From NCBI GenBank assembly GCA_037953625.1, contig CM075653.1:97071639-97135638 (forward strand): DNA of 64,000 bases, in the 5' to 3' direction. This stretch comes from Crotalaria pallida (lineage: Eukaryota; Streptophyta; Magnoliopsida; Fabales; Fabaceae). The notes under the pieces were generated by a model that saw nothing but the letters and a program-made list of their open reading frames with translations, ran no database searches and was not told where the DNA came from. Of the stretch, positions 10,874-20,995 are shown in pieces; the first letter of the stretch is position 1, and each line of letters starts with the position of its first letter. The translations under genes and the position numbers were made by a program.

Positions 10874-11245
10874 ATGGAGTACGGAATGGACATCACTTTG
10901 TGGAACAAGTATGGACGAGGCTGGAAGCATACTCCACAAGGTTGGGCATGGACCGGCTACACAGAGATCGTGATTCCGGACCCGGAACATCATCTGAGTG
11001 GAGTGAACCTGGAGTCATACCTGGGGCAAGTCAATGTCAGAGGGTTTCAGAGCTACGAGGAGAAGGTTCAGTACGAGAAGCAGAAAAGTTCTACGGTTGC
11101 CGACAGAGCAAAAGGGACGACTAACAACAATGATGAGGCAACCAACCAAGCGGCATCGTTGTCAAGAGCGAAGGGAGGACGCAAGAAAGGCGAGGAGTCT
11201 CACCCGCTAGTTTATAGTAGGAAAGTTTCAAAGAGGGCGCATTAG
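10874..11245 (+). CDS. LTR-encoded small protein, family A copy 2 (unrecognised)
   Basis: This is a 123-residue frame whose translation is identical to 4294-4665, starting at the ATG right after the CGGGCAG acceptor-like site. Because it sits in the 3' LTR, a transcript from the 5' LTR would contain it just before its 3' end, while the 5' LTR copy would lie in the leader before the primer site. The C-terminus ends in a basic SRKVSKRAH. See the first copy for the conservation argument. Confidence 0.6.
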   Translation: MEYGMDITLWNKYGRGWKHTPQGWAWTGYTEIVIPDPEHHLSGVNLESYLGQVNVRGFQSYEEKVQYEKQKSSTVADRAKGTTNNNDEATNQAASLSRAKGGRKKGEESHPLVYSRKVSKRAH

Positions 11246-11527
11246 TTTTGGTTATGAATATTTGAAGTTGAGGATTACCATGCTATGAGCCATTATGTAA
11301 GGAAGCCAAGTTTTAATTTAAATTGACAAAGCACTTTCTGGACACACCTGTTTTTATAAAGGGAAAGATCTTATTTACAACTCGATGTTCAAAGAAGGGT
11401 GTTGATTGCACCTAATACTTTTCAATAATTGATATAAGCACCCCTACAATGTTTTTAAAAAAAAAAATGGCCTCAAATTTTGCAAATTTTAGTGGATATT
11501 TTGGTTTACGAAAATCGGGCTGTTACA

Positions 11528-11589
11528 GAGTGCCCTTAGAGAACTCCCTTGACAAGGCCTGAATCAGTATCTGGTCGGCAGAGCCTACA
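11528..11589 (-). repeat. 3' LTR remnant of R (62 bp)
   Basis: It is identical to 27324-27385, the matching end of the 5' LTR. The rest of this LTR was split off by element A and should lie left of the window. Confidence 0.9.
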
Positions 11590-11590
11590 A

Positions 11591-11600
11591 GCCCCCCAGC
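11591..11600 (-). other. Polypurine tract of R
   Basis: On the minus strand GCTGGGGGGC lies two bases before the LTR start TGTAGGC. This fixes the orientation of R and the LTR boundary. Confidence 0.8.
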
Positions 11601-12259
11601 TCGTAAGACTTTGAGAAGTCTGTGACGAGGTAACAGGCATTTAGGGTTGACCTTTTCGGATGCCTTAACTCGGGAGTGTGTGACAGCTGTAACCAGGTAG
11701 CCTGTTCGAGGTGACATTTTGGGTTCTCTAGGAACAGCGCGTGTCCTTGGGAGTTGTGCCACATCATTGTAATTTTGAAATTTGAAAAAGTGCCTTTTTG
11801 GTAACTGCCACGTCTCATCATGCGTGTGGTTGAGTGGGGTAATGGGCTTTTGATCCACCCAGGCCCATACGTGCATCGTGGGGGAAACCGAAAGGTTTTG
11901 GGGGTTTCTTCGAATCCCTTACTCCCTCTCACTCATTTTACACTCATCCTATCAGATTCGCACCAAAAACTCCCAATCTCTCAAACTTGCTCCCTCGTTA
12001 CTTCTTTGTTACTCCCAGGAAACCAGAAACTCACTCCCCTCTCAAGCCTATTTTCGCCACTACCTTTTCATCGCTTCCAGTTTTTCCAGAGACTCAGAAT
12101 CAAAAACAGGTATTCTTTTTTCTTCCAACTCAAATACTCTATTTCTGGTTCTGCTCTTTTTCCTATTTGTTGAAAGGGTTTCGCGTTTCTGGGTTTTGTA
12201 GGGACTTTGGGGTTTTTTGTTTTGGGTAGATAGTGGTTAAGGGTTTAGATTTCTGAATC
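11601..12259 (+). promoter_or_regulatory. Leader of the R antisense gene, with possible 92-nt intron
   Basis: There is no coding signal of the R sense strand here. On the plus strand the stretch becomes pyrimidine-rich, like a plant 5' leader, and contains CAG|GTATTC (12110) and TTTTGTAG (ending 12201), a plausible 92-nt leader intron 58 bases before the ATG at 12260. No clear TATA box was seen. Confidence 0.4.
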
Positions 12260-14828
12260 ATGAGAGGTTGGAGGGAGTTGAAGAGAATTTACCATGAACT
12301 TTGTAGGAAATTAGGAGAAGAGCCTTCTAGTGATAGTGATTCATGTTTTTCTGGGCATTTTGGGGATTCTGGGAACAGTGATGACGCAGTAGATCCTTCT
12401 CTCCCCCCACCAGCCAGGGATCCACCATAACAAAACCTTTAGCCGTAGAATACCCATCGGATCCCGCTGAAGTAAGCAAGTGGCTGTTGGCTTATAGGTT
12501 TGCTGAACGTAGAGCTCAGGTTAGAGTTAGTCCCGAGCGCTGTACAGTGGAAGAAGAGCCTTTGGGAGATCCGAGGAGAGAGGGGGGAAAAAGTCCAAGG
12601 CTCGGCCTTAACTTTAGAATTAAAACATCTGCTATAAAAAATCCTAACGCCGAACCTTTCACTTTTTCCCCAGATATGGTGGAGCGCAGATGTGACACCA
12701 ATCCTGAAGAATATCCCTTGCCGCCAAATCATGCGCAGTATGACGAAGTCTTTGATCGGGAGGTGCTTGGAATGAGGCCCTCGTTGCTGACGAGCAACAG
12801 TTTGAACCACCTTCGTCCTCTCCTAAGCCCTCCGAACGCAGACGGGAATGCGTCGGATTTTGAGTTAAGGCACGTGAACATCGACGACCGAATCTGCTTT
12901 GAAGTGCCGCAAAATAGACAATTCTTCTACTTCTACGAAGAAATCATAACAAAAGTCGGAATTCGGATGCCCTTTTCGACTTTCGAAATCGAAGTACTCA
13001 ACCATTTAGGCATAGCCCCGAGTCAACTACACCCGAGCGGATGGGCATTTGTACGAGCATTCCAGCAGTTCTGCAATGCCGAAGGTTCAGTTGCCACACT
13101 TCGAGCTTTCTTTTGGCTATATGCCCCTCAAGTGAATAAGTTCGGCAACTCAAAAGGGCTTTGGGTGTCACTGAAAGCTCGGAAGGACCATGCGCTCTTC
13201 GCTAAAGTCACCGACTCTTGGAAGTCTTTCAAGCCTCTCTTTTTTCTGTACGAGTACAATGGGGCTGGTGTATGCTGGTTCATGGAGCAGGTTGAGGAAG
13301 AGGGAGAAATCAAAATTGTACCTCACTTCCCTTTGGGTTGGTCGAATGGTATCTACAACCGAGGGGCCTCCTTGTATCAATTTAACTATAAGGTCGATTT
13401 GACCAGGGCCGAGAGACGGTTGTGTGACCGAGTCTGGGAATACCTCAAGGCGAATGGTCAAATTGATACCAAGAAAATATTGCTGAAGAGGACACGGGCC
13501 GAAGTGAAGGCCGAGCTGGGTATTTTTTTTTTACTCGGTTTAAAGTATATTTCCTTGTTGCAGAAAAAATGGGAAAGAAAGCATCCAAAGCTAAGAAGAG
13601 TGCCGCTGCTTTGGCCAGGATGGCTCAACTGGCTGCCGCGAGAGGAGAATCGGGATCCTCGGCTAAAAGCCAAACCCCCGAACCAACTCCAACCACTAGT
13701 CCTCTTGCTGCTCCTCGTGCTATTCCTACCGAGGTACCTCAAGTCATCAAAAGTGCTGAGCCAACAGTTCCTGTAGAAGTGCAACCAAGTGCTCAGGGCA
13801 CTCCTGAGCGTCCTTCCAAGAGACCTCAGATGGAGAAAGGAAAAGGATTGGCTGGCGACTGGTTTCACCTGAGCAAGCCTCACAAAGGAGTTCAAGTTAC
13901 TGAGGGTACGGAAGAGGTCGTAGCCAAAACTGTATGGAGTAGGCATAATAAGTTAGATTCCTTCACCGCAAATCTTTTCCCCCCTGAAGATGCTGAAGTG
14001 ATTAATGCCTGGGGTCCAGGCACTTGGGAAAATAACTGCATGGCCTTGGTGAGAAGCTTCCTACGAGGTGCAAGCATTCTCTATTACCTCGGTCAGCGTG
14101 GTGACGACGTCTACGCTGGAGTGGCCCCCGAGGAGAAGAAGAAAAGAGCTGAAGCTGACGATCGGGAGGATTACTTGCAGCTTCAAGTGGAAAGCTTTGA
14201 GAAAAAAATCCAAGTTCTGGTGGCCGAGAATGAAAGACTACAGAAGGGAATGCAGGAATCTGAAGGCGCCAAAGCTCAAGCCGAAGCTGCTAAAGAAACA
14301 GCCGAAAGGACTCTTCAAGAGGCCGAGGAAAGGGTGAAGCGGTCGGAAGAAATCTTGAAAAAGGCTGAGGAGGATGCCACAACTCTTCGGGAAGCTATAG
14401 AGAGGGCTCGGAAAGCCGAGCAGGTTGCTGCTGTGGCTTAGGAGCAACTCGAATATGCTAAGGACGAGGTGACCGGGCTCCGAGCCTCTATGGAAAAAAT
14501 GAGAGCGAAAGCTCTTAAGCATAAGAAAGCGGCCCAGGAGAATCTATACAACTGGAGTCACGCAGTTGAAGATTCCTTCCTGAACACAGCCGAGCAGCTT
14601 CGCATTCTGAACCCCAACCTCGTGACGAAGGGCGCCGACCCCCTCTTTGCTACCAAGAATGGTCAAATTGTGGGTGCGAATGGGGTTCCTATCGACATGA
14701 GCAGTAATGATCTTCCTGACCATTTTGCCGAGGAATCCGAGGAAGATGAGGCCGAAGGCGCCGAAGGAGAAGAAGAAGAAGAAGAGAAATTCGACCCTGA
14801 CAGCGTAGTACTGTCTGACATTGAGTAG
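12260..14828 (+). pseudogene. Antisense gene of Tat element R (gypsy-type putative transposase family, Pfam PF04195-like)
   Basis: The gene runs opposite to gag-pol, between integrase and 3' LTR, as known for several Tat elements (for example gene23 of Grande). The first part (12260-12430) opens with MRGWRELKRIYHEL and shifts frame within 12385-12430. The middle (about 12790-13400) has GIAPSQLHPSGWAFVRAF and FFLYEYNGAGVCWF, typical of the putative gypsy-type transposon domain. A 44-nt GT-AG segment (13520-13563) must be removed to stay in frame. The second exon has a Lys/Ala/Pro-rich linker, a long Glu/Lys/Ala coiled coil (14150-14440), an in-frame TAG at 14439, and a tail of acidic runs ending DPDSVVLSDIE. 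Intact length would be about 840 residues. Its function in the family is unsettled. Confidence 0.75.
13520..13563 (+). other. Probable 44-nt intron in the antisense gene
   Basis: GTATTTTTTTTTTACTCGG at the start, T-rich body, TTGCAG at the end. Removing it joins the two open frames exactly. It is shorter than most plant introns, so a decayed frame is the alternative. Confidence 0.55.
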
Positions 14829-15283
14829 TTTTTTTCTTTTGCTTTTTTACTTTTGTATCTGCCCCAATAGATGGGTTGAAGTCTTGTTGTTATAACTTGT
14901 TTGGAATATTTATAATATCCGCTTTTATTTTATGCTTCTTTCTGAGCTTTTTGTTAAGAATTCAAGTGTTAAGAGCTCGGAACTCCAGCACTTTAGCCGA
15001 GGTGGGTTCCTCTATCCGCGATGTAAAAATGATTTTTTAAAACAAATCATGATTTGAATCGGGAATCCTTTTAAGGTACTTGACGAGTTATAAGCTCTTG
15101 TTTGAGCTGTTTATAATCGTTCGCGTCATAAACGGTGGCTAGTCGATTATGAGGAAAAGTACGTAAATACAATGAATTCAATAACAACACTTTTATTTAT
15201 TCGAAGCATTAACAATAAGTACAATGGGCTCGGAGTTCCACCGAGCGTACACCATCATTAAAAATAAACAATCCTATAACAGC
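14829..15283. other. Spacer after the antisense gene
   Basis: It begins with a T-rich stretch and AATATTTATAATATCC, a likely 3' untranslated region of the antisense gene. The remainder shows no coding signal on either strand. Confidence 0.4.
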
Positions 15284-15288
15284 AAGGG
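15284..15288. repeat. Target-site duplication of LTR B, left
   Basis: AAGGG, repeated at 20940-20944 on the far side of LTR B. Confidence 0.88.
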
Positions 15289-15553
15289 TGTAACGCCCCG
15301 ATTTTCACCATCCGAAAATAATCATGGTTTAGTTAAAGGTTGCTAAAAATGAGGCCATTTTTTTTTAAAACAAGGTGGGTGTACGTTTCACGTCCCTTCT
15401 TGAAAACCGGGTCGTTACGTGAAACCTACCTCCACATTTTCCCAAAACGATTTTGCAGAGTTTGGCCAACGGATAAAAGTAGAGCATATATACAACAGTG
15501 GCACTTTACTTCGTTAATCTTTGACTCAGACTTACAGCCCTTGACTAACCAAC

Positions 15554-15916
15554 CTATTTATGACTCTGCCTAGTGAAGACTAGGGAACTCTGGTTCCGAT
15601 CCTCTACCGGATCCTTCCTACTTCCAGAAGAAGACGCCACTGACGTCGTCATTGATCCACTGCTTCCCTGTGCCCACTGCGTCTTAGTTGAGACGGAAGA
15701 AATCTTCGGAACTTCATAACGCATCATCTCGTTGTAGTTCCTGTATCCACGAACAGAGACTTGACCCAACCGCGATCCGAGTCTAGCTCCACCAAGACGA
15801 TGTTCCGGATCAGATATCGTAATCTGAGTGTCTCCAGCCCATGCCCAACCGGAAGGAATACGTTTCCAGCTGTATCCGTACCTGTTCCAGATAGCGACCT
15901 CCATGCAGTACTCCAT
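15554..15916 (-). CDS. LTR-encoded small protein, LTR B copy (unrecognised)
   Basis: This is a 120-residue frame that starts at the ATG right after AATGTGCAG (acceptor-like, ending at 15917). The core GWAWAGDTQITISDPEHRL and LGQVSVRGY match A and C. The C-terminal part is Ser/Lys-rich and variable. The frame has stayed open in a solo LTR that can no longer transpose on its own. The frame continues open upstream to a TAA at an equivalent position to that in A and C. Confidence 0.6.
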   Translation of the reverse strand: MEYCMEVAIWNRYGYSWKRIPSGWAWAGDTQITISDPEHRLGGARLGSRLGQVSVRGYRNYNEMMRYEVPKISSVSTKTQWAQGSSGSMTTSVASSSGSRKDPVEDRNQSSLVFTRQSHK

Positions 15917-17787
15917 CTGCACATTGGAATGCCAGAAACACCAGCACGACAATGAACAGGAGAGAGTTAGCGCTCCGAACGACGAGTCGTCGACGTTGTG
16001 GATTTACCGCAGGCACAATATTAAGACAGCACACAAAACAAACAAGGCGCACACAACACTCAAACACCACAGTGCAATCTCTTATTATCATCATATTATT
16101 ATTCTCGCATAATTATCTTGTTACCTCAATTACTTCCTCAATCATTTCCTCATCCTCAATCCATCACTTATTACTTTTCCCTCTCCCAAGGATCCATCTC
16201 TTCCTTTCCCGTAATTTCCATCTCGTCACCAACAATTTTCACTTTACTTTTCTTAATCATATTCGGTTTTTATCAAGTCTTATCAAATTATAACCGTCGA
16301 TGATTAAGGGGAATTTATGAATCATCGAGGTGCGCGTCCATTCGTAGTTAGCACTCATATCACGGGTCTACATCTCCTCGGTACACCAGCCAAACCTACT
16401 CGGAAGCAAACAGGAGTACAGAACCTTTACCGTGCGGGCACGACAGCTGTCAACAACAAATGGTCCCTGACCAGGAGGCCCAGCCTCAAATAAATATATA
16501 TACATGGCACGCTCTCAGCGGCAAAAAAAATGCCCCACTCCAGTTCCTCTCACTGTTCTAGACTTGCATCTAGGGGGCGACAGTACAATTCTAGTGTGCA
16601 CGCAGAACTTGCCACGGCATTGGACCCAGTCCCCACCACGTTAGTGCGCCACTTGTGGAGTTGTTCTGCCTAGAACGGTACTCTAGACTTCTTGACGTTT
16701 CACCGTCATCGTCCTCCCCTACTGCAATCCCCACCTGAGTATCCGCAGATACCCATAGTATCTTCCTCTCCACTACTTCAGGTTTTGGGATAACTCTCAT
16801 ATCTCACCGCGTTCGCTGTTAATGTCTTTTAAAAGCTTTTATCTTATTAATCCTAATGGTCAGCTCACCCTTCGTACATCCCTTCAATGAGTCCTGACCT
16901 CTAGCTTTGCATCACTTTCATTCTCAAAACTCATATAGCACAGAGCTGGGATCTCAATACCACTTGCATCTCATTACTAGACATCAAACACTTTCAATAT
17001 CTCACTTCCAAATCCCTTTTTCCACAACAACTCATAAAAACTCTTTTCAAACTTATTTTCAAAACACCTTTTCACAATCCCTTTCCAAGACTTCTCTTTT
17101 TGAAAACTCTTTCTCAAAGTCTCATTTTCATAAAAACCGTTTTCAAAAATTTGTTTTACTAACTCTTTTTCAAAATCATTTTCAAAAAATCACACTTTGG
17201 GTGAGTGTTAGTGGATGAGATACTCACTCAACACTAAGCTTCTTCCCAAAATGTGGGTTCGCCTTACATCACACTCCACAGTCATTCTCATGATCACCAG
17301 CTCTGGCTCAGTCATTCACATCATTACTCAATTTCGATATCATTTCTTTATCTCAAATCATATCTCCACTCTCAACCATTATTCCAATCCTTTCATCCTC
17401 CCTCAAATAACTTCTCCGTTCTCACTTATCATTTTCAATCCTTCTATCCTCATCATCATTCTTAATGTCTTATCGAGGTAGGGCAGCCTTGTTGCAAGGT
17501 CTTAGTCCAAACCGGAATTATTTCCTTTCTTGGTGTCTTTTAGGTCCGTCTCTTTTATCTTTCTTACTTAACATTTCAATATCAAAATAAACAAACGTAA
17601 ACAACATATCACACACATCACACACAACATTGTGGTCATTGTCCCATTCGTATAGGTGGCCACACAAGGTACACAATTGCCCCTATACTACTGACGCAGA
17701 ACCACGTAGTTCCGATCTTTGAGCTGATACGGAATGTCTTAATACGACACCTACTACCACGGTGTCTTAGAAGAACTACTCTCTCAC
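15917..17787 (-). other. Putative LTR leader intron, LTR B
   Basis: On the minus strand the donor CATCAG|GTGAGAGAG is at 17788/17787 and the acceptor GTGCAG ends at 15917, giving 1,871 nt. The inner donor seen in A and D reads GTG|GCAAGTTC here (16612-16611), a GC-type donor. Confidence 0.4.
16368..16778 (-). promoter_or_regulatory. Conserved LTR block, LTR B copy
   Basis: The reverse complement aligns end to end with 3507-3901, with more changes than the D copy. The flanking sequence is much less similar. Confidence 0.6.
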
Positions 17788-18296
17788 CTGATGTCCAGCA
17801 GTCTGATGCATACGGTCCACTCTGGTCTTGCTTGCTGTCATGGCCTCAATCCCTCGTCTGTAACATTCCTCGGTTTAATTAAAACTCGTTTCTCAAAATT
17901 ACTCAAACTTTTTCTTAGATCTTAGTTTAAAAAAAAACATTTGGAAACGTCACATAGAACAATCTAAACTGATTGGTTAGGTTGCTGGCCCGTCTTGGAC
18001 AGCACCTTAACCATGTTCCGAAAACATCGAAAATTCGCCGGTTTTTAATCCGGGTTTTTCTAAAAATCAAAGACCTTTTTAAAAACCAAACTTTGAGTCC
18101 CATAAATTCTTTTTAAACATCAAAACAACTTTAAAACAATTTTTGGACAGCAAAGAAAAGTTTTTACAAAATTCAACTCAAAACTCAGAACATCGTAAAA
18201 CAATCTTTAGTTTTAAATACCTTTGAAAATACTTTGGAAAACTTTAAGTAAAACCAATCGAAACATGATTTCACACATATAAGATTAAGCATGCAC

Positions 18297-19510
18297 ACAC
18301 GGTCATCACACATTTTAGTCACACAATTCATCTAGGAAATTTAATCAATCATAGTCAAGCACACAAATAATTCAGAACCATTTCATGTTTATAAAGTAAA
18401 TCATGTAAATCAAACATGTCACACCTCATCCACTCAATTCAACAAACAAAGGCATTCAAACGTATTAAGGTCATAAACCGAACGTACATACACATAGTCA
18501 AACACATAACGTTTTCATGTAACAAAACATTTAGGCACACAACCGAATACTGCACACACAATTTAGAACTCAATTCATGTATCATCAACACACAAATTCA
18601 TGCAACCGTTCTTATTATTTTTTTCCTAATGATACCGTAGGCCTAACTATATAAGATTAGCAATACTAAATCAAATCAAGATCATGAAAAAGCATAGAGT
18701 ATACATCATGTTCTCACAAGATCAGAGTATAGGCTTTTGACTAGTCATGGCCGAATATAACATGTACAATTAAACAATTAAATTGAATCATGGATCACAC
18801 AAGAACATAGAATATATTTTAATTTATGAAAATCATTTTGTTTCCCTTAATTCCTTCTAGAACCGAAACATGTACAAAAGAAAACATGATCTTCCTACTC
18901 CAAACTAACATGCATGCATTCAATTCACATAGATCAAATCATGAGGTTTAACAAAAGTCATTTTGGGTGAAAAAGAGCCAAGACCGAGGCATGCATAAGA
19001 GGAAAAATGGGCTCCCTTCATTTAAGATTAACATGCATAGACTTAGATCAAGTAAATCAAGTCACAAAATCAAACATAAGAACACAAATCAAAACAAAAA
19101 CCATTTTGGATGAAAAAGGACCAAAACCGAGACATTCTTAGAGGAATAAAAAGGCTTTAGTTTAAAAAACACTTCTCACAAAACTCAAGACTAAATCAAA
19201 ATTAAGATCAAGGCATAGATCAAGGACAAAAATCTCTTTTAAATGAAGAGGGGTCAACACCGTGACATCTTCAAAGGAATCATTAAAGTTTTTGTTCAAA
19301 ATCATTTTACAAAACCCAAAACAAAAATCAAGATCTAAACAAATCAAAGATCTAAACATACATCAAACACAAATCAAGACATGCAAGGGTTCACAATTAT
19401 ATAAATCATTTCAATTAACATGCAAGATCAAGAGAATCAAAACAAAGTTAAATCAATTAGAGATTTACCAAATAAACATACAAGCATCCCATGACTCACG
19501 GTTTCAAGTA
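18297..19510 (-). repeat. Degenerate ~130-bp field in LTR B
   Basis: CCGAAAC, CCGAGAC and CCGTGAC marks occur at about 18860, 18983, 19123 and 19258, with further weaker ones. It appears to correspond to the CACGGTTT field of LTR A. Confidence 0.4.
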
Positions 19511-20026
19511 GTAACATCAAACATGCGAAAGATCAAGCTCACAAAAATCATGAACAAACTTGAGATCAAAGAAAAACATCAAGATCTAGCATGGAAATTT
19601 ACGACCAAATCATGAAGTCCATAGTTTAACTTATTACAAATTGATTTGAATCTAAGAAAATCAAGATCAAAGCAAAAGTATGACACGCAAGCCTAGATCA
19701 AACCGAAACATGAACATGCGATGAAAGAAAACAAAATTACAAAACCAAGAACAAGACTAAGGCTTCTAGATTTTTCGGTTTATACCAAGATAAAGGTGAT
19801 CTTCTAAACACTTTGATCCTTAAGTTCCTAGGTTTGGCTTGATCTTCTCCTTCCTCTCCTCCTCTAAGCTTCACGGTTTTCCTCTTCTTCGTTCTATCTT
19901 CTTCTACTTCTTATTTTCTTAGTTTTAGTCTAAGAGTTTGATGAGCTCTTAGACATTGTGTTTGGGAGGGGGTTTGGCCGAAGGAAAGAAAAGAAGAATG
20001 GGTGAAGAAAGAACTAAAGGGCAAGT

Positions 20027-20036
20027 CTTATATAAA
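20027..20036 (-). promoter_or_regulatory. Possible TATA box of LTR B
   Basis: On the minus strand TTTATATAAG is followed by a pyrimidine-rich leader. It lies about 900 bases inside the LTR. No independent support. Confidence 0.3.
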
Positions 20037-20400
20037 AGCATGTGACTTCCTATTTTATCCTTGATTGGTTCGGTCAAGGCTTCAAGAGAAAGGGGCAATC
20101 TTGGCCTTCCTTAATTTTGCATGGGTGATCTTTATCACCTCCAAGGAGACCACGTAGGGAACAAAGAGGGGTAGGGGTCATTCTTAGGTTTTTGACTAGT
20201 TGGGTTTCCATGGACTTAGTTAGGGTTTTGTAGGGGAATTGGTTCGGTTAAGGGCTTGGTTAGGAGTTTCCTCTTCTTAGTTTTTGGTTCCGGTTGGCTT
20301 AGTGAGGGATTAAGTTAGGGAATTGGTTAGGGGCTTAGTTACTTTGCCTTAACCCCTAAGAAAGTCTAGGTTGCTTACTCATTCGTCCCTCACGTATCAC

Positions 20401-20560
20401 TCTCTCACGCTCACACACTCACCTTCTCATGCCTCACACACACACACTCTCTTGACACATAAACATGCATACCTTCCTACGGCACACACACACACACACC
20501 CACATGCATTCACACATATTTATTTGCACTCCACACATAACATGTACATATACACATAGG
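20401..20560. repeat. CA-rich microsatellite stretch in LTR B
   Basis: CACACACACACA runs at about 20434-20446 and 20482-20499 lie in ACTCAC/CACATT-rich DNA. Confidence 0.7.
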
Positions 20561-20939
20561 AAAATAATTCATGCATTCATTCACTTATGTCACATAAATT
20601 CACACACGGCTCATATTTAGGCATACACATTCATACATAAATTAAATTTGAACATACATGCATACATCAAACCATGTATATAGAAATTAGTTACTTAGGC
20701 ATGAAGATTTTATTCACATCAAGGCATCAAACACTCACAGGCATAGAAAATCAATTACCACTTAAAAATAAGTTTCGAACTCTTAACTTTAATTTAAGAA
20801 AATCATCCTTTAGGAACCACTTTAAAAATCAGGGTTTAAAAGACTTATTTAAGAAAATACTCTTTGAAAAAAAATACTTTTCTTAGAATAATTTATTTTT
20901 AGACTTTAAAACCATTTGAGGAATTTGAGGGGTGTTACA

Positions 20940-20944
20940 AAGGG
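20940..20944. repeat. Target-site duplication of LTR B, right
   Basis: AAGGG, matching 15284-15288. Confidence 0.88.
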
Positions 20945-20995
20945 AAATAATAAAACGAAAACAATTGAAAACGGAATTGAAATGGATAGAAATTT

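Larger units (their letters stand above)
1..11527 (+). mobile_element. Element A: giant-LTR retrotransposon with almost no internal region
   Basis: Two direct copies of a 5.5-kb LTR flank an internal region of only 1,047 bases. The sequence from base 1 recurs from base 6581. LTRs start TGTAACACCCCG and end GGGCTGTTACA. A tRNA-iMet primer site follows the left LTR and a purine tract precedes the right one, so the order is complete except that the first 587 bases of the left LTR lie outside the window. I saw roughly 30 differences over the 4.9-kb overlap, so insertion is recent. No gag or pol is present; the only conserved reading frame lies inside the LTR. The element sits inside the 3' LTR of element R: 62 bases of that LTR follow it. 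It must be moved by proteins from another element. Confidence 0.9.
5994..11527 (+). repeat. 3' LTR of element A (complete, 5,534 bp)
   Basis: It starts TGTAACACCCCG and ends CTGTTACA. Just after the start, 6255-6560 contains several AAACCCTA-type stretches. The rest matches the left LTR. It is followed at 11528 by 62 bases of the 3' LTR of R. If insertion made the usual 5-bp duplication, GAGTG should also lie just left of the unseen start of element A. Confidence 0.92.
15289..20939 (-). mobile_element. LTR B: 5.65-kb solo giant LTR
   Basis: On the minus strand it starts TGTAACACCCCTC and ends ATCGGGGCGTTACA. A perfect 5-bp duplication AAGGG flanks it and there is no second LTR or internal region, so it is a solo LTR left by recombination between two LTRs. 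It carries the LTR ORF (15554-15916), the conserved block (16368-16778), the CAG|GTGAGAG donor at 17787/17786, and ~110-140-bp spaced CCGAAAC-like marks (18300-19500). It resembles fragment C most closely. Confidence 0.92.

Noticed and set aside
11820..12229. Plus-strand frames of 80-117 codons in the leader of the antisense gene
   Set aside because: Pyrimidine-rich leader; three overlapping phases are open and end at the possible intron.
13458..13946. 162-codon minus-strand frame across the antisense gene of R
   Set aside because: It is a shadow of the plus-strand coding sequence and crosses the exon border.
19162..19615. Lys/Ile-rich frames on both strands in LTR B
   Set aside because: AT-rich low-complexity sequence without conservation in A or D.
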